Assembly: GCA_023101725.1 (NCBI GenBank)
Contig: JALJCO010001235.1
Span: 245,001 to 309,000, forward strand
From: Atherinomorus stipes
Taxonomy: Eukaryota > Chordata > Actinopteri > Atheriniformes > Atherinidae
Direction: 5' to 3'
DNA length: 64,000 nt
The number at the start of each line of letters is the position of its first letter. Position 1 is the stretch's first letter. Below are positions 32,560-44,957 of this stretch, one piece after another. The notes beneath the pieces were generated by a model. The model saw nothing but the letters and a program-made list of their open reading frames with translations. It was not told the DNA's origin and ran no database searches. The position numbers and the translations under genes are program-made.

Positions 32560-33070
32560 ATGTAACTGTTTAGTTGCAACTTCATCCAAAAAGTAAATTA
32601 CTGTTACTGTGATTGCTTCTACCAAAAGCAGTATCTTGTATATTTATTAAAAATGCTTCCAATAACGTCCTTAAAACTTAATCTTAGTGTTGTAGAAAAT
32701 TTAATTCAAAGTCAAACAGATCTGTGAGTGAGGTCAGCAATGATTTTGGGGGAAAAAAACTATATAAAAAAGCTGCTCAGAAATATTCTGACATTTCTGT
32801 TGTACTGAAGGAGAAAATTAAAAGTTTCAACAGCAACATGAAGCAGCTGCTGATGCAGATGCAAATAAAATAATATTTACAGTCTTTTCTGAGAACCACT
32901 GCACTTTATATGCAGTAAGTAATATGGTATGGGATAAATCTTGTGCCCCCACAGAGCGAATATGAATTCTTTGTATTTGAATTTGAATCATTCACTTCGA
33001 ACCTGAACATGCCAGTTTGAATAATTGCTTCAAAACATTGAATCTTAATGACCTCATTTGATATTGAATC
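32560..33070. other. No gene seen
   Basis: AT-rich non-coding sequence. A GTATTTGAATTTGAATC stretch (32971-32987) is the inverse of the unit of the minisatellite that follows, so the two may be parts of one palindromic repeat. Confidence 0.4.
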
Positions 33071-33071
33071 T

Positions 33072-33206
33072 TCAGTTCTTAAATTCAAATTCAGTTTTTA
33101 ATTTCAAATTCAGTTCTCAAATTCAAATTCCGTTTTTAATTTCAAATTCAGTTTTTAAATTCAAATTCAATTTTCTAATTCAAATTCAGTTCTCAAATTC
33201 AAACTT
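33072..33206. repeat. Minisatellite, AATTCAAATTCAGTTTTTAA-type unit
   Basis: About six imperfect units of 20-25 bases, each containing AAATTCAAATTCAGTT or a close variant. It leaves an open plus-strand frame of repetitive NSxxFxF/QIQ residues, which is a by-product and not a gene. Confidence 0.85.
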
Positions 33207-33209
33207 TTG

Positions 33210-33605
33210 TGCCACACATCCGGGACCTGGCGACAGGCAGATGTAGTTGATCGCAGATGGAGTTAACCTCAGTCTTACCAAGAGCTACCAGCGGTGAAGG
33301 GAGAGGGGGAAGCAACGGGGGAGGGAGAGACACACACAGAAGCGCCAAAGCGGCCAAAATGGAGAAGAGAGACCGAGGAACGAGGCGTAGGCATAAAGAC
33401 TAGAAGCAGCATTGGGAGCAGACGAGCCGTGGGGCCGCCATCTCAGACCGGTCACCAGCTCAGGTAGCAGCGACTGTGGATGAACGATACCAGAGCTGTG
33501 CAGCGTTTTCTTGCTGTGATCGGCGGAACATCGAAAGCAGCCAACTTGGAGTTACTTTTCACAAGTAAGCCTGAACATCAGTATAAGTTATATTTAATGG
33601 TTAGA
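33210..33605 (+). other. CpG- and purine-rich unassigned segment
   Basis: Contains GGAGGGAGAGACACAC, AAGCGGCCAAAATGG and GGGGCCGCCATC. This composition could be a first exon or the 5' end of a LINE whose tail is at 35137-35500. A possible donor (CAG|GTAGCAGC) is near 33465. No open frame is convincing. Confidence 0.3.
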
Positions 33606-33607
33606 AT

Positions 33608-34496
33608 CGGTCTCTGCTGGTTTAGCAACATTTGTTGTTAAACCAGGAGTAACCAGGCTTGATGCCATTATAAGCAGAAACAAGTCAGTGGTCAAACCGG
33701 CGTGGAAATGAGTGCATATCTGATTATAAAATAATCTTATGACTGGCTTCATGTGTGAATAATAAAATGTTCGTGTCTGACCAAACATCAGAATTTACGT
33801 CAGAAATACACCGTCATCCAGCTGTTTCTACCCTGAAGCAGCAGCAGCGCTGACAGATGGAGGCTGGTTGGATCTGAGCCTGACCCGGACAGGGACATAA
33901 GAAACGATAAATTTCATTAGTTAAGCTAAGAAACAGTCTACCGACTGAGCACTTTACAATTTTAAGGTATAGATTAGAAACGACGGATCGCCTCCTGTCT
34001 CCTCCATATCTCCAGTGCGAGCTGCAGTTACCAGCGCATCCGCCCTTCTGGCTGCGCATAATGTTCATAAACTAGTTTTTTCTGTTCTTTAACTTGTCAA
34101 TAAAGTGTTGGGGGGGGGGGGGGGGGCTCAGTCAGTTGACTGTTTCTTAGCTTAACTAATTTTAGTAATCGTTTCTTCTGTCCTTGTTTGGGTCAGGCTT
34201 GGGTCCGCCCCCCACCTGTCAGGCTGCTGCTGCTTCAGAAACAGCTGGATGATAATAATAATAATAACTATTATTATACATTTTATTTATAGAGCGCTTT
34301 TACAAAAGCTCAAAGACGCTTAAATGATGGATTTCTAAAGTAGATTCTGTTGTTTGGTCAGACACGAACTTCTTAAACATCACACGTGGATATCATCATA
34401 AGGTGTGCGCTCATTTCCACGCTTGTTTGATAAATGGGACCACTGACTTTTATACACCTAAAATGGCAACAAATGTCATGTGACTGGCAGAGACCG
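33608..34496. mobile_element. TIR element with CGGTCTCTGC ends, second copy
   Basis: Begins CGGTCTCTGC and ends GGCAGAGACCG, exact inverses over 10 bases, with AT on both sides (33606-33607 and 34497-34498). It shares interior blocks with the copy at 11936-13163, such as GGTCAAACCGGC, TTCGTGTCTGACCAAAC and CAGCTGTTTCT. A G-run lies at 34111-34126. Confidence 0.78.
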
Positions 34497-35136
34497 ATAG
34501 TCGCCAGCCTGTAATAATCTGTACAGGGAAATCATGCTCAGCTAGTCAGCACACGCACGTTTAGTGCTCGCTGTTAAAGTTATGTCATGTAAACATCTAT
34601 GAAACTTTGTAAATCACATGTTGAATAACACTGGTGTAGATTACAGCTGATGTTGTGATGCTGTGGTAGAAATAATCCTGGTGTTACTGGTACTACCCTG
34701 TTTGACCAGAGAGAGAATAACTGCATCCATCTGTAACTACAGCAAAATGTTTCTCATGTTTAATAAAATCTGATCTACTTTCATTCATATCAACACAATA
34801 CTGATTTTACACTTGAGTGTACAGACTTCATGTTGTTGAGTAGCCTGTACAGTCCTGATGCACAAGTGATAACTGGAGGTGTGATGTGATATGATGTATT
34901 ATAATGTAAATCAGACATAAATCATGTCCAAGTGATTTGTGTAAAATAAGACAATGTTTGTCATTCTTTCTACCAGGATCATAGCTATGCATCGCCTGGT
35001 TGTCTGACTTCTCTGAAGGCCATAATCCACCAATTCATGCGAAGAGTGTAAAGGCCAGCTGGAAAAAGATGAAGACTTAAACGTGTCTTTTGGAGGATCT
35101 GAGGGAGAAGAAACTCATTTTACCACGCTACACTAT

Positions 35137-35196
35137 GGGCGCCACAGGAAGTCATTCCTGCCAGTGGCCATCAAACTGTACAGTTCATCTCTCTGA
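35137..35196 (+). pseudogene. LINE ORF2 C-terminal remnant
   Basis: A short frame reads GRHRKSFLPVAIKLYSSSL and a stop, the C-terminal signature of L2/Rex-type LINE proteins. Downstream to about 35500 are a (AAT)n run and a tail-like AAGGGATTAATGAAGTAATT. Nothing upstream in frame is convincing beyond about 35 residues. A 5'-truncated, decayed copy. Confidence 0.6.
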
Positions 35197-35509
35197 TAGT
35201 CATTTCATTATTTACTTCATTTGGGATCTTTATGTGCAATAATAATAATAATAAGTATTGAGGAGCACTGTTGTACATACTGAGATTTTATCAAATTTTT
35301 ATTATTATATATTGGTATTCTTAAATGTTATTTCTTGTATAATGTTAATATAGGAAGGGTTGCAATTTTACTTTGTTATTTGAGTTTATTTTTACTTTTT
35401 CACTTCATTTTAAAAATGTTAACTATTCTTACACTCTCTACGTCTGTAAATGGGAGTAATACAAAAAGCATTTCCCACAAGGGATTAATGAAGTAATTCT
35501 GATGTATCT

Positions 35510-36440
35510 TGTTACAGATGTAATTAAACATTTTGAATATTTAATACATTTTTTTTCTGTCGTTAATGTGCAGATTAAGTAGGTAATTATGTATCAGTAA
35601 CTTTTATTTGTGAATGTTATAATAGACAAATGAGGATATGTATTTATGTACATTTGCATTGTTACTGTTATTAAGTGTAGAAGTATTATCAGTGTAGAGA
35701 TGACAGTAGTGGGAGTCTTAGTATAAATTAACGCGCGCACACACATACACACATATGTCACAACCAAACAGAGCTGACCATTACCACAATAAGGTGGCAA
35801 TCCCTCAGGGGTAAACAGAAACTATCAACAATAATAGCCTACAGTATCTTTTATTCTAAGCTACATCACGCTGTCGTCTACAGTCTGAGTTTGGCTAAAA
35901 CAGATGCAGAAGGTCCACATGAGCTTCTGAAAGCAGCAGGAGTAGAAGAAGCGTAAGGGCGCATTCACAAAGCTTTTAAAACTTGCAGCACGGGACGTTA
36001 CGTCTGTTTAAGAGTGACGTCCCCAAAATTTGATGTGAAAATGAGCTGAAATGAAGTCCTTTGCTCTTGTGCTCTGGTTCACGATTGCACATACAAGCCT
36101 ATAATGTACCCTATAACCTAAATATATTTTCTTTCTCCTCTCGTGCACAGTCCGCCCTCGCAGAATGCGATTTGGGTGCTTGTATACACTTAATCCATCA
36201 CACTGCCTGTGCACCTGCCATCAGGTGAGAGTCTTACTTGACAGCATGGACGATGTGACGTTTATACACAGAATGATGCGGAGAAAAAAGACCTTTGCAT
36301 CTCGTGCTGTCTTCGGCAGATTTGAGGGGGCACAGTTTGTTTGTTGGGGGGGGGGGGTCTAAGTTCTATTGTCTACGTTATGCAATAGAGGAAAATTGAT
36401 AAAGAATCCGCTGAGTTCTGCTCGTTTATGTCACTCATAA
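35510..36440. other. No gene seen
   Basis: AT-rich sequence with a short (CA)n run near 35738 and a G-run at 36347-36357. Short frames are not recognised. Confidence 0.4.
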
Positions 36441-36445
36441 ACAGG

Positions 36446-37360
36446 CAGTGTTGCATAAAGTACTCAAAAGCCATACTTGAGTAAAAGTACCTTACTAGAA
36501 AATGACTCAAGTAAAAGTGAAATTTGCCTGCTATAATATTACTTGAGTAAAAGTAAAAAAAAGTAGCTAGTATTTACTGTACTTAAGTATCAAAAGTAAA
36601 AAGTACTGTTGATAAAACGCAATCAGAAATTTGAGTTTTACATTTTCTTTATTCCTGTTTAATTTAGTTTTTAAGTTTAAATTTGCAAAGTGTAAAGGAG
36701 CTTCAATACGTCCCTACATAAACCCAACCATATAGAAAAATACTGTTCACAGAAACACATCCGTACAGACCTGCATGCATGCATACCAACATTCACACCC
36801 ACGTGCATTTAATATTAAATCATTCCTAATAAACTCGTGGTGCTCGGAGGTGATGCAAACAAACAAAAATCTTGATTGGTTGAACTTTAAAACGACTGCA
36901 GTGCGACAGCACATGAACTGTCCATCCAGTCGTTACTGAACCCAGAAAAACTTTTTGTTCAACCTCAAAAGAAGTTGCTTCTCAAAATGGCGAGAACTCA
37001 GTCTCGCTCTTTTGGACTAAAGACCAGACCAGCGATGCTAAACAGTCTTTCACCTGCTGCTGAGGCAGGTAAAGGCGTGTTTAGCTTCAGAGACAGCTGC
37101 ACAAGGCTGCTACTGGTGGCTACTAGTCCCACAACAACAAATCAAAGATTTTCCATTAGCTATTACGTTCCTTCTTATTTTGTAACGAGTAACTAAGATG
37201 CTCAGGTAAATTTAATGGAGTAAAAGTATTGATTTTTCTTGGAAAATGTAGTAAAGTAAAAGTAATCAGAAATAGAAGTAGTAAAGTAAAGTACAAATAT
37301 AAAAAAATACTACTTAAGTAAAGTGACGAAGTATTTTTACTTAGTTACTATACAACACTG
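36446..37360 (-). mobile_element. hAT element remnant with transposase dimerisation fragment, copy 1
   Basis: Begins CAGTGTTG and ends CAACACTG, followed inward by related TACTCAAAAG/TACTTAAGTA repeats. On the minus strand at about 37010-37070 the sequence encodes ASAAGERLFSIAGLVFSP, the conserved ERLFSxAG signature of the hAT C-terminal dimerisation domain. The rest of the transposase is gone. No clear target duplication at this copy. The sister copy is at 55003-55837. Confidence 0.78.
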
Positions 37361-37532
37361 CTCAGCCGCTACGTGTGGAGGAAATGGCGTGACAACAGAG
37401 AAGCTGCAGCGTGCTGCTGACGTGAAGGTGAAGAAAGCAGATCTGACAGCAACTGGACTAAACACCACAGTCCTGCAACCTTGAGGTTCTAGAAAAGTCT
37501 GGACACCAGCATTAGTGAAAGCACGCTAGTTA

Positions 37533-39125
37533 AGCCTGGTCTAAACTACACGAATTTAGCCCGATTTTGGCCCGACGGAGGCGTCGCAGACAGTCGCTCA
37601 CTGTCGTGCACGATTCTGCGTCGTCGGGTCGCAGAACGTCGTGTCTTCGCTCCGTGTAATGTGACACAATCAGCGATTGGCGATTTGGCGTCTGCGACGC
37701 TCCACGACCACGACGCAGAAAGACTGGCGTGTCAGAATTTTTTGGTTTTGTCCGTGTAGTGTGACACGTCCCACGTCATGTCCCTTCATATTGACCAATA
37801 GGAGGACAGTGCGTCTTTCGCCTCTACCAGAGTGACGCTCAGGTCGCAGGTACACAAACAACAGTGGAGGAAAGAAGGAGAGACGCAGTCCCGCTCCGGT
37901 GGAGCGGTGGAGAGATTTATGGAGCTGTGGCATCAGTTTACTCCAGAAAAAAAAGAAAAGAAAAGCAAGACTGAGTGTGCCAAAGTTATTTTCAACAGTG
38001 TTAAACCTCCACGAACATTCAAAAGGGTGTATCTCTCTTGAATAAAACATTACTTTATTAACTCGAAACATAACCACACGATATGCGTTCTATCAGTAAT
38101 AGTAACAGTCAACAGTAGTTTACAGCAGGTCCAAACGTGCACGAATGTGACGCTCTCAAATAAATCAATGACAAAATCACAGAAAAATCACTTTGTTTAA
38201 ATAAAAACACCGCAACATAACAGACATTGCGCTCAATGAGATGAGCAAATATGACACCCATGCGCGCTCGTGCACTCAGCTATAACTATCCACTTTACGC
38301 GTGATCATCAAAGCTAATTAACCATCTGAACACACCTTCTGGGTGCAGAATAGACACAGCGATGCTGCTGTGCACTGCGCAGCTCTCAGTTTATCATGCG
38401 TGTGTGGTTTCATGTGGTTGCCGTGGTTACCAGCGTGCGCTCTGAACTGATGGAGTTCAGTGAATGACGTGAGGACGCACCCGTATGCGTTCGTATAGAA
38501 CAACACACTTTATTTCACTTTATGCCAGTTTTTTAAAAGTAGCGTCACTGGGTCGGCTGGACTTTGGTCTCGTGGCAGCAGACTGTGGTCAGCCTGATAG
38601 TTTTGGCTTCGCTTGGCACTGGGCGTCCTGCGCGCGGTGCGTGATGCACCTGGTGGAAGCAACGGCGCCGATCGGAGCCCAGTTTCTCTCTTTCAAAGCT
38701 GTTTTTCAAAGATGAGCAGCGAGTCTTTCTGTGCGCATCATGGATTTAATCCTGTTTAGTTACAACTGAAAACCCGCTCCACAGAACAACTGGAACAGGC
38801 AGAATACACACAAACAGGTCATGTTGGTCACAATAATGGAGGGAACTGATGTCTCCGTCCACTTTCCATTTCATAAGTGACCCCAACAGTCAATTCAGAG
38901 ACTCCAAACCAAGTGACTGATTGACAGCTGCTTGTCCCGCCTCCCGTTTCGTGTTGTCTTTTGCGACACCCCGCGACGATCAGACGGTTGTCTCTCTGGT
39001 GCAATCCTTGTAGTGTGACCACTCGCGAGTAACACGACACCGTACGATTTTATGACACAATTTCTGTTAATGTGACATATGACCATCGTGAACGACGGAA
39101 AAAGTCGTGTAGTTTGATCCTGGCT
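37533..39125. mobile_element. 1.6-kb Harbinger-like TIR element
   Basis: Ends AGCCTGGTCTAAACTACACGA and, in reverse complement, AGCCAGGATCAAACTACACGA are flanked by TTA at 37530-37532 and 39126-39128. The 3-bp TWA duplication is that of PIF/Harbinger elements. The ends contain many short GTCGTG/TCGCAG repeats. Internal frames (37832-38041 plus, 37670-38077 minus) are unrecognised, so it is probably non-autonomous. A 243-bp relative lies at 529-771. Confidence 0.82.
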
Positions 39126-39262
39126 TTAGTGATTAGCTTCTATTTGGTTTCACCGTGAGATTGCTTATCAAGACGATACCGAAAGTCTTGTATAAAGTGT
39201 GTGCGCGCCGTGTGTACTGCCGACTCTGTTAATGCACAAGTTTGCGAGTTTGTACATTTTAA

Positions 39263-40043
39263 AGGTGCCATGACATCAAATTTCACTTTTCTGGGGTTTT
39301 GGGTGTATACTATGATCTGTTGTGCACTGATGAGGCCATGTGAATGTCCAGAGTGAGAATCAAAGTTCCTTTTTATGGTCTGTCAGCTTTGTCTCTCTGC
39401 TCAGAAACAGTTGAATCAGACAGCAGGCTATCATTCTACGTAGTTCTATCATTCTACGTAATTTAATTGCTCCAATAAGAGCACACTATCAAGTAAACAG
39501 CGCCCCCCCCCCCTCTCTCCTAACGGTTTATGCACCGTCCGCTCCCCCCTCCCCTCCCTGTCTGATTCAGCTTCGTGTATAGAGCTAGTAGTAACTTCTG
39601 TGCAGTCAGGTCTGGGTTTTCAAACAAATGGATTTAAAAGAAAACTTCTGCAGCAGCACTGAGGGGAGGGGGCCACAACCTTGTCATTACCTGTAAGTTT
39701 ATTTATTTTCTAAATGCTGTCTTGTCTGATAAACGTAGCTCACTATCTGAACTGCCCATGTTGCTAGCAGTTAGCCTTTAGCAAACTCCGACCGCAGCTT
39801 GACCTAGATTCTCCAAATAAGGTCATAGCCAAATAAGGTGTAGCCAATCAAAATGAAGTCAACATGGTCTCCGTGTAAAGCTCCATATCATCACCGGACC
39901 CAACTGTATTACTGAGGAAGTGAGGTCTGGCGTTTCAAAACAATACTCCGCTGTAAAAAATGCTGTTTTTTTCTTTGGAGTATTTACATATAAAGTAATG
40001 CCAACAACATAAACTAGTTTTTAACTGCTATGTCATCACTCCT
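39263..40043. mobile_element. TTAA-flanked MITE, 0.78 kb
   Basis: The left end AGGTGCCATGACATC and the right end, in reverse complement AGGAGTGATGACATA, are inverted repeats with TTAA at 39259-39262 and 40044-40047. Non-coding interior with a C-run at 39505-39513. Confidence 0.75.
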
Positions 40044-40047
40044 TTAA

Positions 40048-42676
40048 TGAATCAGAGACATAAACAGACATGACTAATGATGCAGTCTGACTTTATTACG
40101 ACGCAGACGTTTGGGACAGAACTTCCTCTGTCTGCTTTACATTTAACATGCAGCTCATTGCTCATGAGAGCACGTTTTATTTTGGATTAATGATAATAAA
40201 TAATAATAGTAATAATTATTAATAATAATAACAATAACTCCCTTCCATGATGACAGATAGTTTCCATAAATTCATGTTTCTGGAGTTTTCTCATGTAGCC
40301 ATTACGATTATTATTGAGCTCACTCAGATGCATCTCTAGTGAAGCTAAACATACTTGGAACAAGTTAAGAATGAATTACAAAATCCCATTTTTAGGCATC
40401 ACATCGGCAACATGTGTCTCCATCAGTTAAAAATCTAAACATCTGATGAAAATCTATCCTTGTAAGGCGTCATCGGGGTATTAAAAGCATCTATCAACTC
40501 TTTCTTTAAGGGCTCCTGTTAGAACCCGCACACCAACACCTACAGGATGTTTAAGAATGGGCAGGACATTTTCCAATAGATCTGATTGGTCAGGAGGTGG
40601 TGACTGATCTCTGATCCAGGTCCTCCTCTGGAGCATGTTAGGCGTACATCAGTTACCATGGTGATTTACACTGATGAGCATGGTAGGATGGAAAACCCAG
40701 AGTTACCCTGAGGTGAAAACCTAGTTCTGTAGTCCAGGTCCTGCTGGTATCACAGTTCTGTGATTTTTTTTTTTTTTTAAAGTGTGTGTAAAAACTAAAT
40801 GAGCAGTTGTACAGATAAAACATGTCATGATCCCAAGTATTAGAAAATCTCACTTTTTTACGACAGTTTTTAAATGTTTACTGTAAATGAATATTGGCTC
40901 CTAATATCGGCTATCGGCCACCATGATCACTAATAATCAGTATTGGTATCGGCCAAGAAAAAACCATATTGGTCGATCCTTACTCTTCAGACATGACTGT
41001 ATACTATGTCCATTTTTTTTATACTCTTTGGTAAATAACATTTGCTCATGCAAAAGAAGTTCTTGCTTTTCATGGAGTGTAACAAGCTTTACCCAACATG
41101 TGTCTGTTTCTGACGACTTAGTAATTTAACCAACAACTTAAAACCAGACATATGATCAGCAGCTTCAAAGCAAGTCAGTCTGTAGCAGCAGCAGCTGCAC
41201 CGTAGTCACATGACTCTGAAAGGAATGCTGGGATATGAAGTTCTTCCACAATAACAGGGACTTTTATACATTCTGGACCAACGCTGATGGAACAAGATCT
41301 TCTAAGAATTTGTAATGGAACAACTAAATTTTGTTAGTAGAAAAAAAACTGATACAGATATTTTCCAATATCACATTGTAATGCCAATTCTCCCCGTCTT
41401 CTGGTCTTTCACGCTGCTTCCCAAACCAAGTGCTGACCCGGCAAGCATGTTAAGACTGATAAAAAATTTGTTTCTGAACTTTGAAAAGTCGGTTCTCAAC
41501 AGGCAACAAAGGAAAAATTGTCATTATAGTCTCACACTTGACTGAGAAACAAATATTTATCCATCCCAGACATCACACCTGAAAACACCTCTGGACTAGA
41601 TCCTATATCCAGCTACTGACACCAGAAACATTCCCTCTCTGCATCAGTAAATGCATCAACAACTGTGGTTATTCACTAAACAGAAATGGAGAAAAGTCTA
41701 GTTCAGGAACTTCTTTAATCTCTGGGAACTTCAGAGATGTTTTATCACATCAGGGAAGACGTCAGCCGGTTTATTGTTGCTGACTCAGATCAGAAACAGC
41801 TGCTGTCTTAAATCACTGACAGGCCAGATTCAGTTGTTTGTGTGCATCAGGTCTTTAAAACAAGCACATATAAATATGGACTAAACCAGTGATAGAAACC
41901 AGACTGTTGAATCTTTTCCTGTTGTGTATCTGATACAACAGCACCAGGAAGGTATCACAACTCTGTTTCTGTTTCTGTAAGAAGACTTTCAGGTCCCTGT
42001 AGCAGAAGTGAAAGAAGGTCGGAGGTCACAGCTTCCCAAAGTTTTATAAGCTGTTATCAAACAATAAAAAGTGATATGAACTCTCCCTATTCCACTTTAA
42101 TTTCTACCTGCTCGAGCTGGAAAAACAGCATCTTATCTTTGTTTCATAATGCTCCGGTCTTTCCTCGGTTGAAGGAACCTCTGGTTTCCTCAGAGTTCAG
42201 ATAATTTAACCAGCTCGTGTCATGGGCGCTACTCTGAGACTTTCAGTGATTTCACTCAAAAAAATAATAAAATAATCTTAGTGTTTGTGAGAAATGTTAA
42301 ATCTTCAACAGAATCGTTTAACAGCAACAAATCCAGACAGCTGAGTGTTAAACAGCAGCTCTGCTTTAATCAAAACCAACTTCTGCAAACTCAAGACTTT
42401 TTAGTATGTAAACTGAAGTGAAACCAGTAAGACGAAGTTTGTAAACCTTGAGACCTGAGATTCTGCCAGGCTGTCCACATGTTAGAGCTGATCTGCCGTG
42501 TAAACACCAGCTCCGCCTACGCTGCTGTGGAAACCTGTTGCTGCTTCCCCCATAGATATCTCTATATAATCTCTTTCTCTTATGGTGGATTGCCAAACGG
42601 CATCACCAGTGGCCATCTTAGCACAGGCAGGCTCTCTCTGAGGACTGGTTTCTGAATAAAGAAGAGTAATCTGTGC
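40048..42676. other. Longest quiet stretch; no gene or complete element seen
   Basis: A (TAA)n-like run is at about 40190-40230, and a piece with AATATCGGCTATCGGCCA (40903-40920) resembles a diverged hAT end also seen near 57080. Frames are short and unrecognised. The lower repeat density suggests older single-copy DNA, possibly flanking or intronic sequence of a gene outside the window. Confidence 0.4.
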
Positions 42677-42678
42677 AA

Positions 42679-44334
42679 TAGGGGATTATCACGCTTACCG
42701 GAAGTTCCCAGATTTTGAGCACTTCCTCTTCCGGGCCATGTTAACGACAGCCGTTCCTGCTCTGTTATACTTGTGATGGGATTGGATGGGACTTACCTGA
42801 ACCAATTATCTGTGGAAGAGAGAGAGTGACTGAGCACAGGTGTGTGCAATCAACAGACATGGAGCTCATCAGAAGGTGATAAAAGCTGAGGCAAGAAGCA
42901 AGCAGGGGAGTGAGCTTCAGCTGAACTGTGTGGCACCTCTTGGGAGGGAGGGTGTCGTTCGCAGTTGTGTAGGACTGCCGGCGATGAAGATAGCCAGACA
43001 GGTGGTTAGTGTTCCTGTGAAAGGAGGGGAGGCCAGCTGCCTCCTGTAGATAGTGAGGGCCGGGGTTTTAGTGGAGTGTGTCCACAGTCTGCTCACCTTA
43101 TTCTTTCTGTTATAGAGGCATTGACTGCCCTGGAGTGTGGAAGGCTCCCGTGGGTTGGACCCCTCCCCAGTCCTATATTAGTCAAATATCCTTAATAAAG
43201 TCTCTGTATTACGTAAGTTGTGTTGTGTGATTGTTTAAGGGCTCTGACATTTTGGCAAGAATTTCTGCCTGTGGTGAACCTACCAAATTCATTACATACT
43301 GTTTAAATCGGATAAACGCCAACCATACTGAAATTTTCACGGATTCCAGACTGAAGTGATACTAAGGAAGAAGTGGATCAAAGCGATCGATTCGCCGCGG
43401 TGAAGGGCCGAACTTTATAATAAAACACACGTTTGTTTGTCGCCGGTGGGGCACAACACCGGCACTTCACAGCATGCTAGCGTTAGCCAGCTAGCGTTTA
43501 CTTTCGTGCTTAACATTGTGCGTCTTAAAACACACAAACATCTGAAAATCGGGTCTGTACCCCCCCGTTTCCAGTGGAACAACTGGGGACTGCCAAGAAA
43601 GGAGACGCTTTCAGATGCTTGTGTGTTTTCAGCCGCACAAAGTTAGGCACGTTATCGGGCTGGCTAATGCTAACCTGCTAACACGACTGTGCAGACTGCC
43701 GGCCACAAACAAACGTGTGTCGTTTTATTATAAAGTTCGGTCCTTCACCGCGGCGAATCGGTCGTTTTAATCCACTTCTTCCTTAGTATCATTTCAGTCT
43801 GGAATGAAAACTTGGCATTGGCGTTTATCCGATTAACAAAGTTTAACAGAGTAGTAGCTGGCGGACTACTGTTAGCAGGTTAGCATTAGCCAGCTTGATG
43901 ACGTGCCTTACTTTGTGCGGCTGAAAACACACAAGCATCTGAAGGCGTCTCCTTTCTTGGCAGTCCCCAGTTGTTCCAGTGGAAACGGGGACATCCAGAT
44001 GTATGTGTGTTTTAAGACGCAAAAAAGTTAAGCACGTCGGTAAACGCTAGCTGGCTAATGCTAGCATGCCGGTGTTGTGCCCCACCGGCTACAAACAAAC
44101 ATGCTACGTTGTTTTATTATAAAGTTCGGCCCTTCACTCTGGTGAATCGCTTTGATCCACTTCTTCCTTAGTATCACTTCAGTCTGGAATCCGTGAAAAT
44201 TTCAGTAGGGTTGGCGTTTATTCACGTTATCTACGAAGTTAAGCAGGGACATTGAACTGGACCGGAAGTGGGCCCTCTAAGTGTTTCAAACCGGACGTTC
44301 GGAACACGGAAGCGTGATAATCCCCTATTGCATA
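42679..44334. mobile_element. Fold-back element, copy E (most complete)
   Basis: Starts AATAGGGGATTATCACGCTT (about 42679) and ends with the inverse AAGCGTGATAATCCCCTATT. After removing the LTR at 42772-43296 the body is about 1.13 kb. The outer arms 43300-43560 and 43990-44235 are inverse to each other. Inner blocks 43562-43680 and 43850-43985 are also inverse. The loop between them again carries the arm module (TTTATTATAAAGTTCGG, CCACTTCTTCCTTAGTATCA). It encodes no protein; the superfamily is unknown. Confidence 0.85.
42772..43296 (+). mobile_element. Solo LTR inserted in fold-back copy E
   Basis: The insert runs TGTGATGGGATTGG to ATTCATTACA, with TG...CA ends. TACT (or ATACT) is repeated at 42768-42771 and 43297-43300. 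The other fold-back copies read continuously through the site (GTTATACTGTTTAAATCGG at 21149). An AATAAA signal is at 43194-43199. Length 525 bp. No gag or pol is present, so it is a solo LTR left by recombination; gypsy- or retrovirus-type origin is undecided. Confidence 0.82.
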
Positions 44335-44862
44335 TCATCATACAGTATTTTGCTGAAATCTTGACCGATTTACAAACTGGTTTCTTACAAACGTTATTAA
44401 CATGGCTATAATTCTGGAGGCTTGAACATGTTGAAATTGCAGCATTTCTTTTTGAAAAACAGCTGAATTGTGTAGCACAGTTGTGCATCATGGCTAATAT
44501 TTTGATTGTTAATTAAACAGCAAGATTTTTCTGATCAACAATGACAATTTTATGATCAACTCTTTTGTTTAAATTACCATCTGTGTTTACTGTGTGATTG
44601 TATTAGACGGATGCGTTTCTCAAAACCATAGTTGCCAATATAATGTCTCAAACTATGTTGCTAACAGTTTAGCAACTATGGTTTTGGTAAATGCGCATCG
44701 ATGAAACTTTAGTCTGGTCCTCCTGTCCATCTTTTTGTCCACTGATTAAAAAGATTACGTTTGAATGAACCTATGTGCCTAAAAAGTAGACGTAATTCAG
44801 GTGAGATGGAAATCTGTGAGTGAAATCTGGTAGGAAAGTTTACTCAGAAATTTTTCATATTT

Positions 44863-44957
<95 letters not shown>

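Noticed and set aside
33058..33246. Plus-strand frame of repetitive NSxxF/QIQ residues
   Set aside because: A by-product of the AT-rich minisatellite.
41315..41545. Plus-strand open stretch of 76 codons in the quiet region
   Set aside because: No recognisable domain, no splice signals and a composition like its surroundings.
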